Positions 10,526-20,017 of a stretch of DNA of 64,000 nt are shown piece by piece; positions within the stretch are counted from its first letter, which is position 1; every line of letters starts with the position of its first letter. Both the position numbers and the translations under genes were made by a program. Location: positions 62,001-126,000 of the forward strand of contig CAWJWP010000017.1 in NCBI GenBank assembly GCA_963846495.1. Direction: 5' to 3'. The notes below the pieces were generated by a model. That model did not search any database. It worked only from the letters and a program-made list of their open reading frames with translations, and was not told the DNA's origin. The stretch comes from DASYQD01 sp963846495 (GTDB lineage: Bacteria; Acidobacteriota; Thermoanaerobaculia; Multivoradales; JAIOJS01).

Positions 10526-10888
10526 CTATCGCCTGCCCGCCTGTTCGAGATAGCTCTTCAACGCCGCCGCGTTGTTGCGCTCCTCGTCGCGGCTCGCATA
10601 AAGCAGCGTCAGCGGCCCGCGCTTGGCGAGCGCCAGCAGCTCCTCGACCACCTGCGAGTGGCCGTCGAGCTCGCCCGCGTAGAGACGGCAGAACTCCTCC
10701 CAATCCCCTTCCTTGCGATCGCCGTGATAGCGCGCGCGCAGGCCGTGCGAGGGCGCCGCGTCGCGCAGCCAGACGTCGAGCTTCGCCGCTTCCTTGGAGA
10801 CGCCGCGCGGCCACAAGCGGTCGACGAGCACACGGGCGCCGTCGTCGGCCGAGGGCTCGTCGTAGATGCGTTTGGTGCGGACGTCCAT
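10526..10888 (-). CDS. DUF488 family protein (YeaO-like)
   Basis: A small soluble protein, 120 residues from ATG 10888. The start was chosen there because the family begins MDVRTKRIYDEPS; an in-frame start at 10957 would add 23 unrelated residues. Diagnostic stretches are GARVLVDRLWPRGVSKEAAKLDVWLRDAAPS and GPLTLLYASRDEERNNAAALKSYL. The biochemical function of DUF488 proteins is not established. It stands alone between a REP-like repeat and the divergently oriented EamA gene. Confidence 0.85.
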   Translation of the reverse strand: MDVRTKRIYDEPSADDGARVLVDRLWPRGVSKEAAKLDVWLRDAAPSHGLRARYHGDRKEGDWEEFCRLYAGELDGHSQVVEELLALAKRGPLTLLYASRDEERNNAAALKSYLEQAGRR

Positions 10889-11075
10889 GTCGATGCGCTC
10901 CAGTGGCTCCTCGGCGGTCTGTCGGGGCGCGCCGATCCTAATGGATCCGGCGGCCACGGCCGGCGGTGCGGCGCGGCTCGCCCGCGTAGTTGTTCCGCGG
11001 CCGCCGCGAGCGGCGCCCGCTCCACGACACGGCCGCTCGCCTGCGGCTCGCCGCCTTAGTTGGTAACCTGCCGCG

Positions 11076-12074
11076 GTGTCCCGGCGCGCCGCCTACCTCG
11101 TCCTGCTGCTCACCTTCCTCATCTGGTCGAACTCCTTCCTCGCCGCGCGGCTGCTCGTCGGCGAGCAGGTGCCGGCGGACGAACGCCTCGCGCCGCTGGC
11201 GTTCGTCCTCGCGCGCTTCCTGCCGGTGCTGCTCGTCACCTGGCCGTGGCTGCTGCTGTCGCGCCAGCGACGCGGCGAGCTGAAGCGGCTGCTGCGCGAG
11301 CACGGCGGCCTGCTCGTCGCCCTCGCGGCGCTCAGCATCTGGACCTACAACCTGCCGTTCGCCTTCGGCCAGTACCTGGTGCCGCCCGGCGCCGCGGCGC
11401 TCATCATCACGCTGAACCCGGTGCTCACCTTCGTGCTGGCGGTGCTGGTGCGGCAGGAGCGCTTCTCGCTGGCGCGCGCGATCGGCCTCGCCCTCGCCTT
11501 CGCCGGCGTCTGGCAAGTGATCGTGCACGGCGCCGGCAAGGAGGTGCGCGGCGCCTACGTGATCGGCGCGCTGGTGCTGACGCTGGCGCCGCTGTCGTGG
11601 TCGATCTACACCGTGCTCTTCAAGCGGCTGCTCGGCACGCAGGAGGGGCGGCCGGGGGTGTCGCCGCTGCTGCTGACTTACGTGACGCTCGCCATCGGCA
11701 GCCTGCCGACGCTGCCGCTCGCGCTCGCTCATCGCGGCTTCCAGTCGGCGGTAGTGCACTGGACGCCCGAGCGCTGGGTGGCGGCGCTCTTCCTCGGCAT
11801 CGGCTGCACTCTCGTCGGCTACTCGCTGTGGAACCTCGCCCTGCGGCGGCTCACCGCCAGCAACGTGACCGCCTTCGTCTTCCTCAACCCGCCGCTGGCG
11901 ATCCTCTTCGAGTGGCTCTGGTTCGGCACGGCGCCGTCGGTCGGGCTGCTCTTCGGCGGCGCGCTGGTGCTCGCCGGCGTCTACTTGTGCATCGGCGACT
12001 TCGGTAAGCGCGCGGGCACGGATGAGGCGGAGGCCGAGCTGCCGGCGCGGCCGGCGACACCCCTTCTCGAATAG
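11076..12074 (+). CDS. EamA/DMT superfamily transporter
   Basis: A 332-residue inner-membrane protein with about ten helices in two EamA halves: helix 1 is VLLLTFLIWSNSFLAARLLV, and the second half starts near AYVIGALVLTLAPLSWSIYTVLFKRLL. The repeat motif LNPVLTFVLAVL in half one is mirrored by FLNPPLAILFEWLWFG in half two. DMT transporters of this class export metabolites or amino acids; the substrate cannot be inferred here. It starts at GTG 11076 and ends 9 bp before the rhomboid gene, so the two are probably co-transcribed. Confidence 0.88.
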   Translation: MSRRAAYLVLLLTFLIWSNSFLAARLLVGEQVPADERLAPLAFVLARFLPVLLVTWPWLLLSRQRRGELKRLLREHGGLLVALAALSIWTYNLPFAFGQYLVPPGAAALIITLNPVLTFVLAVLVRQERFSLARAIGLALAFAGVWQVIVHGAGKEVRGAYVIGALVLTLAPLSWSIYTVLFKRLLGTQEGRPGVSPLLLTYVTLAIGSLPTLPLALAHRGFQSAVVHWTPERWVAALFLGIGCTLVGYSLWNLALRRLTASNVTAFVFLNPPLAILFEWLWFGTAPSVGLLFGGALVLAGVYLCIGDFGKRAGTDEAEAELPARPATPLLE

Positions 12075-12083
12075 GCTCGAACC

Positions 12084-12794
12084 ATGTTCCCGCTGCGCGA
12101 CGACCAGCCGAGCCACATCAAGCCCGTGGTGACGTGGGTGCTCATCGCCATCAACGTCGTCGTCTTCTTCTACGAAGTGATGCTCGGCCCGCGGCTCGAG
12201 CCGTTCCTCATGCAGGCGGCGTTCGTGCCGTCGCGGCTCTTCGGTGGCGGCGGCGCGCCCGGCGGCGACCTGCAAGTCGACAACGCCCTGGTGTCGATGT
12301 TCCTCCACGGCGGCTGGGCGCACATCGGCGGCAACATGCTCTTCCTCTGGATCTTCGGCGACAACGTCGAAGATCGCCTCGGCCACGTCCGCTTCCTAAT
12401 CTTCTACCTGCTCTGCGGCTTCGTCGCCTCGTACGCCCACGCCTTCGCCAACCCGCATTCGCCGGTGCCGGCGGTGGGCGCGAGCGGTGCCATCGCCGGC
12501 GTGCTCGGCGCCTACCTCTTCCTCTACCCGCGGGCGCGCGTGCTCACCGCGGTGGTGCTCGGCTTCTACGTCACCACGATCGCGGTGCCGGCGCTCGTCT
12601 ACCTGCCGATCTGGTTCCTGCTGCAACTGATCTCGGGCGTCGCCGCCATCGGCCGCACCAGCGCCGAGACCGAAGCGGGCGGCGTCGCGTTCTGGGCGCA
12701 CATCGGCGGCTTCGTCGCCGGGCCGCTGCTGTTGCTGCTGCTCGGCGGCAGGCGGCACCCGCGGCGGCGGCCCGACGTCCCGCCTTGGGCGTGA
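12084..12794 (+). CDS. Rhomboid family intramembrane serine protease
   Basis: A 236-residue polytopic protein with the rhomboid catalytic dyad. The Ser is in VGASGAIAGVLGAYL (Ser134) and the His is in AHIGGFVAGP (His206); the loop signature HGGWAHIGGNMLFLWIFGDNVED precedes them. Rhomboids cleave transmembrane substrates within the bilayer; the target here is unknown. The gene follows the EamA gene by 9 bp, and its stop at 12792-12794 sits inside a 14-bp tandem duplication that also forms the start of the next gene. Confidence 0.93.
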   Translation: MFPLRDDQPSHIKPVVTWVLIAINVVVFFYEVMLGPRLEPFLMQAAFVPSRLFGGGGAPGGDLQVDNALVSMFLHGGWAHIGGNMLFLWIFGDNVEDRLGHVRFLIFYLLCGFVASYAHAFANPHSPVPAVGASGAIAGVLGAYLFLYPRARVLTAVVLGFYVTTIAVPALVYLPIWFLLQLISGVAAIGRTSAETEAGGVAFWAHIGGFVAGPLLLLLLGGRRHPRRRPDVPPWA

Positions 12795-12818
12795 GCGAGG
12801 CCGCGTGAGCGAGGCCGC
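12791..12818 (+). repeat. 14-bp tandem duplication across a start codon
   Basis: GTGAGCGAGGCCGC occurs twice back to back (12791-12804 and 12805-12818). The first copy's GTG overlaps the rhomboid stop but runs into TGA after five codons; the second copy supplies the working GTG of the ABC ATPase. Confidence 0.9.
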
Positions 12819-13614
12819 CGCCAGGGCAGCGACGCCTGCCTCGGCGCCGATGCTCGAGCTGGTCGCGCTCACCCGCGAGCACGACGGACGGCGGCTGGTC
12901 GACGAGCTGACGCTTCGCGTCGACGAAGGCGAGCTGCTGGTGCTCGCCGGCGCCTCAGGGTCGGGCAAGACGACGACGTTGAAGATGATCAACCGCCTCG
13001 TCGAGCCGACGGCGGGCGAGGTGCGCATCGACGGCCGGCCGACCGACGAAGAGGCGCCGCACCAGCTACGCCGCCGCATCGGCTACGTCTTCCAGCAGGT
13101 AGGTCTGTTCCCGCATCTGACCGTGGCCGAAAACGTCGCCGTGACGCCGACGTTGCTCGGCTGGGACCGCGAGCGCATCCGCAAACGCGTCGACGAGCTG
13201 CTGGTGCTCGTGCAGCTCGAGCCGGCGCGCTTCCGCGCGCGCATGCCTGCCGAGCTCTCGGGCGGCGAGCAGCAGCGAGTGGGGATCGCCCGCGCGCTCG
13301 CCGCCGAGCCGCCGCTGGTGCTCCTAGACGAGCCCTTCGGCGCCCTCGACCCGCTCACCCGCGAGACGCTGCAGGAGTCCTTTCGCCGCCTGCAGCGCGA
13401 GTTGCGCCTGACCGCAGTCTTCGTGACGCACGACGTCGTCGAAGCGGTGCTCCTCGCCGACCGCATCGCCATCCTGCGCGCCGGCAAGCTGCTACAAGTC
13501 GGCACGCCCGAGGAGCTGCTGCGCGCGCCGGCGGATCCCGACGTCGCGAGCCTGATGGCGACACCGCGGCGGCAGGCCGAAGCGCTGGCGGCGAAGTTGG
13601 GAAGCGGCACGTGA
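12805..13614 (+). CDS. Osmoprotectant (glycine betaine/carnitine/choline-type) ABC transporter ATP-binding protein
   Basis: The ATPase of a compatible-solute importer (OpuCA/OsmV type), 269 residues. Walker A is GASGSGKTTTLKMINRLVEPTAG, the Q-loop is YVFQQVGLFPHLTV, the signature is LSGGEQQRVGIARAL, Walker B is LVLLDEPFGALDP, and the H-loop is VFVTHDVVEAVLLADRIAIL. No C-terminal CBS pair is present, unlike OpuAA/OpuCA. It pairs with the permease-binding-protein fusion starting at 13781. The two are separated by a REP-like repeat, so they may not share full transcription. GTG 12805 is used; an upstream duplicate GTG at 12791 is cut by a stop. Confidence 0.9.
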   Translation: MSEAAARAATPASAPMLELVALTREHDGRRLVDELTLRVDEGELLVLAGASGSGKTTTLKMINRLVEPTAGEVRIDGRPTDEEAPHQLRRRIGYVFQQVGLFPHLTVAENVAVTPTLLGWDRERIRKRVDELLVLVQLEPARFRARMPAELSGGEQQRVGIARALAAEPPLVLLDEPFGALDPLTRETLQESFRRLQRELRLTAVFVTHDVVEAVLLADRIAILRAGKLLQVGTPEELLRAPADPDVASLMATPRRQAEALAAKLGSGT

Positions 13615-13683
13615 GGCCTCTGACGTCGTCATCGCGAGTGTTCTCCAACGTTGTCGGTGCGGTCGAAACGAGGGCCTTCCAAT

Positions 13684-13757
13684 GTCACTGCGAGGAGCGC
13701 AGCGACGAAGCAGTCTCGATGTCGAGATCGCTTCGTCGCCTCGCTACTCGCGATGAC
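13684..13757. repeat. REP/BIME-like palindromic repeat
   Basis: A direct unit at 13684-13720 (GTCACTGCGAGGAGC...GCAGTCTCGAT) and an inverted unit at 13722-13757 (ending CTCGCGATGAC) are separated by a single base. Together they form a long hairpin between the ATPase gene and the permease fusion. A partial unit, GTCATCGCGAG, lies at 13628-13638. Confidence 0.85.
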
Positions 13758-13780
13758 AGCTCGAGCGGTGGAGTCTGATC

Positions 13781-15347
13781 GTGCAGCAGGCCCTCGATCA
13801 GCTGCCGCCGCTCCTCGCCGCGCACCTGCAGCTCGCCGCGGCGGCGCTGCTCGCGGGCGCGCTCGTCGCCTTCCCGCTCGGCGTCTGGGCGACGCGGCGG
13901 CCGCGCCTCTTGGCGCCGGTGCTGCTCTTCGCCAGCGTCATCCAGACGATCCCCGGGCTCGCGCTGCTCGCGGTGATGGTGCCGCTCCTCGCCTGGGCCG
14001 GCGCCGCGCTCGCGCCCGTCGGGATCGGCGTGCGCGCCATCGGCTTCCTGCCGGCGTTCCTCGCGCTGACGCTCTACAGCCTGCTGCCGATGCTGCGCAA
14101 CACCGTCGCCGGCATCCGCGGCGTCGACCCTGCCGTGCGCGAAGCGGCGCGCGGCGTCGGCATGACCGACCGCCAACAGCTCTTGCGCGTCGAGCTGCCG
14201 CTCGCGCTGCCGACCCTCGTCGCCGGCCTGCGCACAGCAACGGTGTGGACCGTCGGCATGGCGACGCTGTCGACACCGGTCGGCGCGCCGAGCCTCGGCA
14301 ACCTCATCTTCGCCGGCCTGCAGACGCGCAACACCGCGTCCGTGCTCGTCGGCTGCGTCGCGGCGGCGGCGCTGGCGTTGATCCTCGACGGTCTCGTGCG
14401 CGGCATCGAGATCGGCCTCGTGCGTCGCCGTCGCGGCGTCGTGTTGGCGGCCGGCGGCGCGCTCGTCCTGCTGCTCGCCGCCGCGCTGCTGCCGGCCGCG
14501 CGCGGCGGCGGCGCCGGCACGTCGGCGGGTTCGCGAAAACCAGTCGTCTTCGGCGCCAAGCCGTTCACCGAGCAGCTCATCCTCGCCGAGCTGATGGCAG
14601 CGCAAGTCGAGCGCAGGACCGGCGAGCCGACGCGCATCCTCCCCGCACTCGGCTCGACGGTCGCATGGGACGCACTGCGCGCCGGCACCCTCGATGCCTA
14701 TGTCGACTACACCGGCACCCTGTGGGCGACAGTCCTCAAGCGCGAGAACGAGCGCCTACCGCGCGAAGCGCTGCTGCGTGAGGTCACGCGACAGCTCGCC
14801 GAGCGCTTCGGCGTCGAGGTCGTAGGCCCGCTCGGCTTCGAGAACACCTACGCGCTCGCGATGCGCGAGGAGCGCGCCGCCGCGCTCGGCGTGCGCCGCA
14901 TCTCCGACCTCGCCGCGCACGCGCCGAAGATGGAAGTCGGCGGCGACTACGAGCTCTTCGGCCGCCCCGAATGGCGCGCCATCGTCTCCACCTACGGCCT
15001 CCACTTCGCCGCCGAGCGCGCCATGGACCCGTCGCTCATGTACCCCGCGATCGCCGCCAGCGAAGTCGACGTCATCGGCGCCTACTCCACCGACGGCCGC
15101 ATCGCCGCGCTGCACCTGCAGCCTACTGGAAGACGACCGCCATGTAATCCCGCCGTACGACGCCGTTGTCCTTGCGCGCCCGCACCTGCGTACCGAGCGA
15201 CCGAAGGTCTGGGCCGCCCTGCGCGATCTCGTCGGCCGCATCGACCAGGGAACCATGCAGCGCTTCAACCTCGCCGTCGACGAGGAGCATCGCCCGCCCG
15301 CCGAGGTGGCACGCTCGTTCCTGGGCCGCCGGGACCCACCGGGCTGA
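13781..15347 (+). CDS. Osmoprotectant ABC transporter permease fused to substrate-binding protein, frameshifted near 15120
   Basis: A fused importer subunit. Residues 1-210 are a membrane permease with about six helices and the EAA-type loop REAARGVGMTDRQQLLRVELPLALPTLVAGLR. After a helix near 220-240 the C-terminal OpuAC-like domain begins with VVFGAKPFTEQLILAELMAAQ and contains ALGSTVAWDALRAGTLDAYVDYTGTLW and LYPAIAASEVDVIGAYSTDGRI-like segments. At about 15118-15124 one extra base throws the frame off. The correct continuation, LLEDDRHVIPPYDAVVLARP to FLGRRDPPG, runs in the next frame to TGA 15345-15347. With the ATPase at 12805 it makes a complete betaine/choline-class uptake system. Confidence 0.85.
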
Positions 15348-15406
15348 CGACGCATCATGGCGGCAGTCCACGCAAACAGGCCGCGGCTGCCGAAGCGTGC
15401 CGTGGG

Positions 15407-16891
15407 CTAAGGAACGATCTGTAGGAAAATGGTCACCTCCGATCCGCTCGCCGCTCGGGCGGTCACCGGGATCTCGACGCTATCGATCCCCGGATCGATC
15501 GGCAGCTCCAAGGATCCGTTGACGCTTCCGCCCGCGATCAGCATCTGGCCAAAGAACTGGCCCGCGGCAAGCATGAGAACGGGGGTGTTCTCAGGGACCG
15601 GACTCGCCAGGGTCACCGTGAGGACAACGATCTGACCCGGCGTGGCCGGGTTGGGAACGGCTTCCAAGGAAACGATCTCCACGGGCGCTACTCCCACGAC
15701 GTGGAGGACGATGGTCGCTTCGGAACCATCCAACCTGGCGGTCAAATCGAGGTCGGTGCCTGGCGCCGCCGCGACGTCGACGTTCACCGAACCGGAAGCC
15801 ATTCCAATGCCGATGGGGATCCTCGAGACTTCCTCACCAGCGAGGATCACGGCTACTTCGACGGCGGATGGAGCCGGGCCTGAGAGCATCACCGTGACGG
15901 CAAACTGGCCACCCGAGATGACCGGGTTGGGGGCTTGGATGGAGGCGATGCTGACCGCCGCCGCACTCCGACCGGCCTCGAACTGCTCCCAGGTGTCCCC
16001 TCGTACGCTGGCGGCGGCCGTCGGCGCACTTGGCAGTGCCGACGAGCCCCCAAAGAGCACGACGCGCGTGCGCGCGCTGTCGAACGCCATGGCGTGGAAT
16101 GCCCGGCTGCCGGGGCCGATGTCCTGCCTGGCGGTCCAGTGCTTGCCGTCCCATTCCCAGCTTCGGTTGAAGAACTCCGGCGGCGCTTCCGGCGTATCGA
16201 CGGAAGTCACGCCGCCAAACAAGGCGATGCGGCCCCCTTTGAAGACCATCGCACCGCCGGCGCAGGGATCGGCCCCGAAAGCGGACTCCTCGGTCCATGC
16301 CGTGCCATCCCACTCCCAGGTGTCACCGAGACTCTGTTGGTCCTCCGTCGCGCCGCCGAACAGGACGAGACGATTCCGCCTCGAGTCGTAGGCCATCGCC
16401 GAATACGCCCGCGGGGACGGGCCGGAGTCTCCTTGTTGCACCCATTCGTCGCCGTCCCATTCCCACGTGTCATTCCGACGCGTTTCGGCTGTTCCGCCAA
16501 ACAGGACGATGCGCTGCCGCTGAACGTCATAGGCAATCGCATGCCCCGACCGTCCCGCGGGGCCAGAGTCCGCGACCTGCGTCCAGTTCTCGCCATCCCA
16601 TTCCCAGGTGTCACCCACCAACCCGGCCATCGCCCGTCCCCCGAAGAGAACCGTTCGCTGGCGGGTGCCGTCGTAGGCCAGGGCGTGAAATGCGCGCGGG
16701 GTCGGACCGATGTCTTGGACCTGCGTCCAGCTGTCGCCGTCCCATTCCCAAGTGTCACCATAGGTGACGCCGCCGAACGACTCGCCTCCAAAGAGCACCA
16801 CTCGTTGGCGGGCCGTGTCGTAAGTCATCGCATGACCGGCCCGCGGCCGGGGACCGATGTTCTGCTTCTGAGTCCAAAGAACCTTTGCCAT
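15407..16891 (-). CDS. Kelch-repeat beta-propeller protein
   Basis: A 494-residue protein. Residues about 1-320 contain six kelch repeats of roughly 50 residues, each with a PRAxHAMAYD, RVVLFGG and DTWEWDGxxW pattern, enough for a beta-propeller. The C-terminal third carries Ser/Val/Pro-rich beta sandwich segments (two copies of xPNPxxxGxxxVxVxLxxP) resembling Ig-like or BACON-type modules. There is no signal peptide: the protein starts MAKVLWTQKQNIGPRPRAGH, already in repeat one. A strong Shine-Dalgarno (AGGAGGG, minus strand around 16896-16902) supports this start. Its role and partner are unknown. Confidence 0.83.
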   Translation of the reverse strand: MAKVLWTQKQNIGPRPRAGHAMTYDTARQRVVLFGGESFGGVTYGDTWEWDGDSWTQVQDIGPTPRAFHALAYDGTRQRTVLFGGRAMAGLVGDTWEWDGENWTQVADSGPAGRSGHAIAYDVQRQRIVLFGGTAETRRNDTWEWDGDEWVQQGDSGPSPRAYSAMAYDSRRNRLVLFGGATEDQQSLGDTWEWDGTAWTEESAFGADPCAGGAMVFKGGRIALFGGVTSVDTPEAPPEFFNRSWEWDGKHWTARQDIGPGSRAFHAMAFDSARTRVVLFGGSSALPSAPTAAASVRGDTWEQFEAGRSAAAVSIASIQAPNPVISGGQFAVTVMLSGPAPSAVEVAVILAGEEVSRIPIGIGMASGSVNVDVAAAPGTDLDLTARLDGSEATIVLHVVGVAPVEIVSLEAVPNPATPGQIVVLTVTLASPVPENTPVLMLAAGQFFGQMLIAGGSVNGSLELPIDPGIDSVEIPVTARAASGSEVTIFLQIVP

Positions 16892-16971
16892 CTCACCCTC
16901 CTCATCAGACGACGATTGACGTGCCAGCAGGCGTCGATCATGTCAAAATTGTTTATCGCCATTGAGTTAGC

Positions 16972-17190
16972 GTGAAAAGAATCATGACGAATCGGAAAAG
17001 CGTCGAGGCCGCCTTCAACGAGCTTCTGCGGCAAAAAGCTGGGGGACCGGCACCTACTCGGCCGCCGGCCGATCCGGAGTCCGTTCGCGTTGCCTTCAGC
17101 GCGATCGCGATCCGTGCGGCGCAGCAGAAAGCAATGGATCGACCGGTGAAATCCCGCACGAAGACCCGAGTGCCTTCTTCCAAGCGGTGA
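16972..17190 (+). CDS. Possible small protein of unknown function
   Basis: A 72-residue frame (or 68 from ATG 16984) in the 350-bp gap between the kelch and kinase genes. It reads as plausible soluble protein (MTNRKSVEAAFNELLRQK and SVRVAFSAIAIRAAQQKAM) and the stretch just upstream is AT-rich for this genome. No family is recognised and there is no strong ribosome site, so it may be chance. Apart from this frame and a TTGACA-like hexamer on the minus strand at 16941-16946 (possible -35 for the kelch gene), the gap holds nothing recognisable. Confidence 0.35.
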   Translation: MKRIMTNRKSVEAAFNELLRQKAGGPAPTRPPADPESVRVAFSAIAIRAAQQKAMDRPVKSRTKTRVPSSKR

Positions 17191-17241
17191 TCGATTGCCT
17201 GCAGGGGGCCGCGACGATCGCGCAGCCCCGCATGATCGAGC

Positions 17242-19861
17242 TCACTCGACGTCCACGCCCCGCGCGGTCATCAGGTGCGAGACCTCGTCGCCCAGCGCCA
17301 CGGTCCAACGACTTCCGTCCCGCGCGAAGCCGAACGAGTTCGCCGAGCGCTCGAGGTCCTGGCCTGCAAGCATCCGCCGCTCCGCGGTCGTGTCCTGCCC
17401 CGCGCGGAACGGCTGGGCGTAGACAGCCAGCCTTCCGTTCGGTGCCGATGCGTTGAAGGCGATCGCGGTGCCGTCGGGCATCCAGCGGACGCGGCCGCCG
17501 TCTGACGACAGCGAGATGACGAAGGGCACGACGCCCGAGCCGTCGAGCTTGGCGATGCGCACCGAGAGGCGGTCGAGGCGGATGTCCGTCAAGTAGAGGA
17601 CCAACTTGCCGTCGGGCGACACCTCGGGCAGCCGCGTGTTGCCGGGCACGATCAGCTTGGCGTCGCTGCCGTCGGCGCGCATGCGCCAGACGCCGGGCCT
17701 CTCGGGCCGCCGCGAGTTGTAGACGATCCACTTCCCATCCGGCGTCGCCGTCGGGTTCTCGGCGAGGAAGCCGTCGCGTGGAGAGCTGGCGCGGCCGCGC
17801 GCCGTCGGGCTCGGCGATCCAGACTTCGAAGTGGCCGCTGCGGTTGCTGCTCCACAGGATGCGGCCGTCGGGCATCACCGCCGGGTCCCAGTCGTCGCCG
17901 GGGTGGTCGGTGAGGCGGCGCACCGAGCCGGTGGCGAGCTCGTGTGCCCAGACGTCGAGGTTGCCGCTGCGGTTGGAGCTGAAGACGATGCGCGTGCCGT
18001 CGGGCGAATAGACCGGCTGGCGATCGTTGCTGTTGCCGCGCGTCAACCGGCCGCGGCCCTCGCCGCCGAGGCCGATCTCGACGAGGTCGGTGCGCGGAAT
18101 GCGCGCCTCGATGACCACGGCGCTGTCGCCGAGACGGTCGAGCACCGCCGACAGCGCCGGGTTCCAGAACAGCGTGCGGGCGCCGCCGCCGCGCCGCGGC
18201 ACTTCCACCACCCGCGTCGAGGCGCCCTGCCGCGCCGCCAGGCTGCCGCTCACCGCCAGCACCACGCTCTGGCCGCCGCGGCTCCACAGCGGCGCCGAGA
18301 GCACGCCCTCCGGCGACCAGCCGGAGAGCTCGCGCACGCTGCCGTCCTCGGCGTCGACGACCATCAGCGCCATGCGCGGCGACTCGCCGCTCTCGACCAC
18401 CGCGATCTCCTTGCCGTCCGGTGACCAGCGCGGGTGGAACAGGGTGCGGCCTGGCAGCACCGCGAGCTGCTGCGGGGTGCCGCCGTCGGCGTGGGCGATG
18501 CCGACGATCGAGTCCATGCGGCCGCCGTTGTTCTTCCAGCGCACGAAGGCGATGCGCGAGCCGTCGGGCGAGAAGTCGCCGTCGGTGGCGTCGTCGACGA
18601 CGCGGCGCGGCTGGCCGCCGAGCGTCGGCACGCGGAAGAGCGAGGCGTTGAGCCCTTCGCGACGGGCGAAGAGGATGGCGCCGCCGTCGGGCGAGAAGCG
18701 CGGGAAGTCGTCGGGCCCGTCGGTGAGCGGCGTCTCGTCGCCGCCCGGCAGCTGCTCGAGCCAGATGCGCGGCCGCCCGTCACGCTCGGAGGTGAAGGCG
18801 ACGAGGCGGCCGTCGGGCGACGCGGCCGGTGAGCGGTCGCGCCCCGAGTGGGTGAGGTAGCGCAGCTCGGGCGGTGTCCCCGCCGCCGGCCGTAGCAGCA
18901 GGCCGGCGACGAACGCCAGCGGCACGGCGGCGACGGCGGCGAGCAGCGCCGGAACGCGACGACGCCAGGGCGAGGGCCGCTCGGGCAGGAGCTCCGCCTG
19001 CACGCCCGAGAGCGGCCGCGAGTCGCGCGTGCGCGCCGCCACCGCGTCGAGGAAGAGCGCCACGTCGTGCGCCTTCTGCAGCCGCTCCTCGCGGTTCTTC
19101 TCCATGCAGCTGGTGATGAGCTGGCAGAGGTCGGCCGGCGCGTCGGGCGGGAAGGGCGGCGGGTCTTCCTGCAGCACGGCGACGACGCTCTCGACCGTCG
19201 AACCGCGCAGGAAGGCCGGGTGGCCGGTGAGCATCTCGTAGAGCAAGCAGCCGAGCCCGAAGATGTCGCTGCGCTCGTCGAGCGTTTCGGCGCGCACCTG
19301 CTCGGGAGAGAGGTAGCCGGCGGTGCCGAGCACGACGCCGGGGCGCGTCGGCGAGTGTGGGTCGGCGCTCTCGGCGTCGTCACCGGCCCAGCGCGCCAGG
19401 CCGAAGTCGAGGATCTTCACCCGCCCGTCGTTGGTCAAGAAGACGTTGTCGGGCTTCAGGTCGCGGTGGATGACGCCCTGCGCGTGCGCCGCGCCGAGCC
19501 CTTCGGCGATGGAGCGGCCGATGCGCAAGAGCTTCTGCAACGGCAGCGCGCCCTGGCGCAGGCGGTCGCCGAGGGTCTGTCCCTGCAGCAACTCGGTAAC
19601 CGCGTACCAGCGGCCGTCGGCGTCGCCGAGGTGGTGGATGGCGAGGATGTTGGGGTGCGACAGCGCCGCCACCGCCCGCGCCTCGCGCTCGAAGCGGGCG
19701 CGCACGTCGGGGTCGTCGCCGAGGTGCTCGGGCAACACCTTGATCGCCACCGCGCGGCCGAGCTTCAGGTCACGCGCGCGATAGACCTCGCCCATGCCGC
19801 CGCTGCCGATCGGCTCCTCGACCTCGAAGGTGCCGAGCCGCGTGCCGGTGGCGAGCGTCAA
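17242..19861 (-). CDS. Membrane Ser/Thr protein kinase with PD40/TolB-like propeller, frameshifted near 17777
   Basis: A one-component signalling kinase of the type abundant in Acidobacteria. Kinase domain: P-loop GSGGMGEVYRA at 19-29, Lys41 (AIKVLP), HRDLKPDN at 132-139, DFG at 152-154, and APE-equivalent GYLSPEQVR. One transmembrane helix spans about 303-324. The outer part has repeated PD40 units (SPDGRLVAFTSERDG, SPDGGAILFARREG, SPDGTRIVFSSNRSG, MPDGRILWSSNRSG). One extra base near 17775-17779 shifts frame; the protein resumes GFLAENPTATPDGKW and ends LMTARGVDVE at stop 17242-17244. It is followed on the same strand by the kelch gene; the pseudokinase gene precedes it. Confidence 0.88.
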
Positions 19862-20017
19862 CCGCGCCCCCGCGGCGCGCGTCCGCTGACCGCCCTACAA
19901 CTGTCCATGTGCCGCCAATCCTCCCACGATCGCATCCCGTGGCGAAGAGAGGGCAACGCGGGCGAACGGGGATGCGGACACCCCCACCCCAGAAAGACTG
20001 TATTGGTCTGCCTCCCC

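Noticed and set aside
16916..16946. TTGACG and TTGACA hexamers as firm promoters for the small frame and the kelch gene
   Set aside because: No matching -10 box at proper spacing could be found on either strand.
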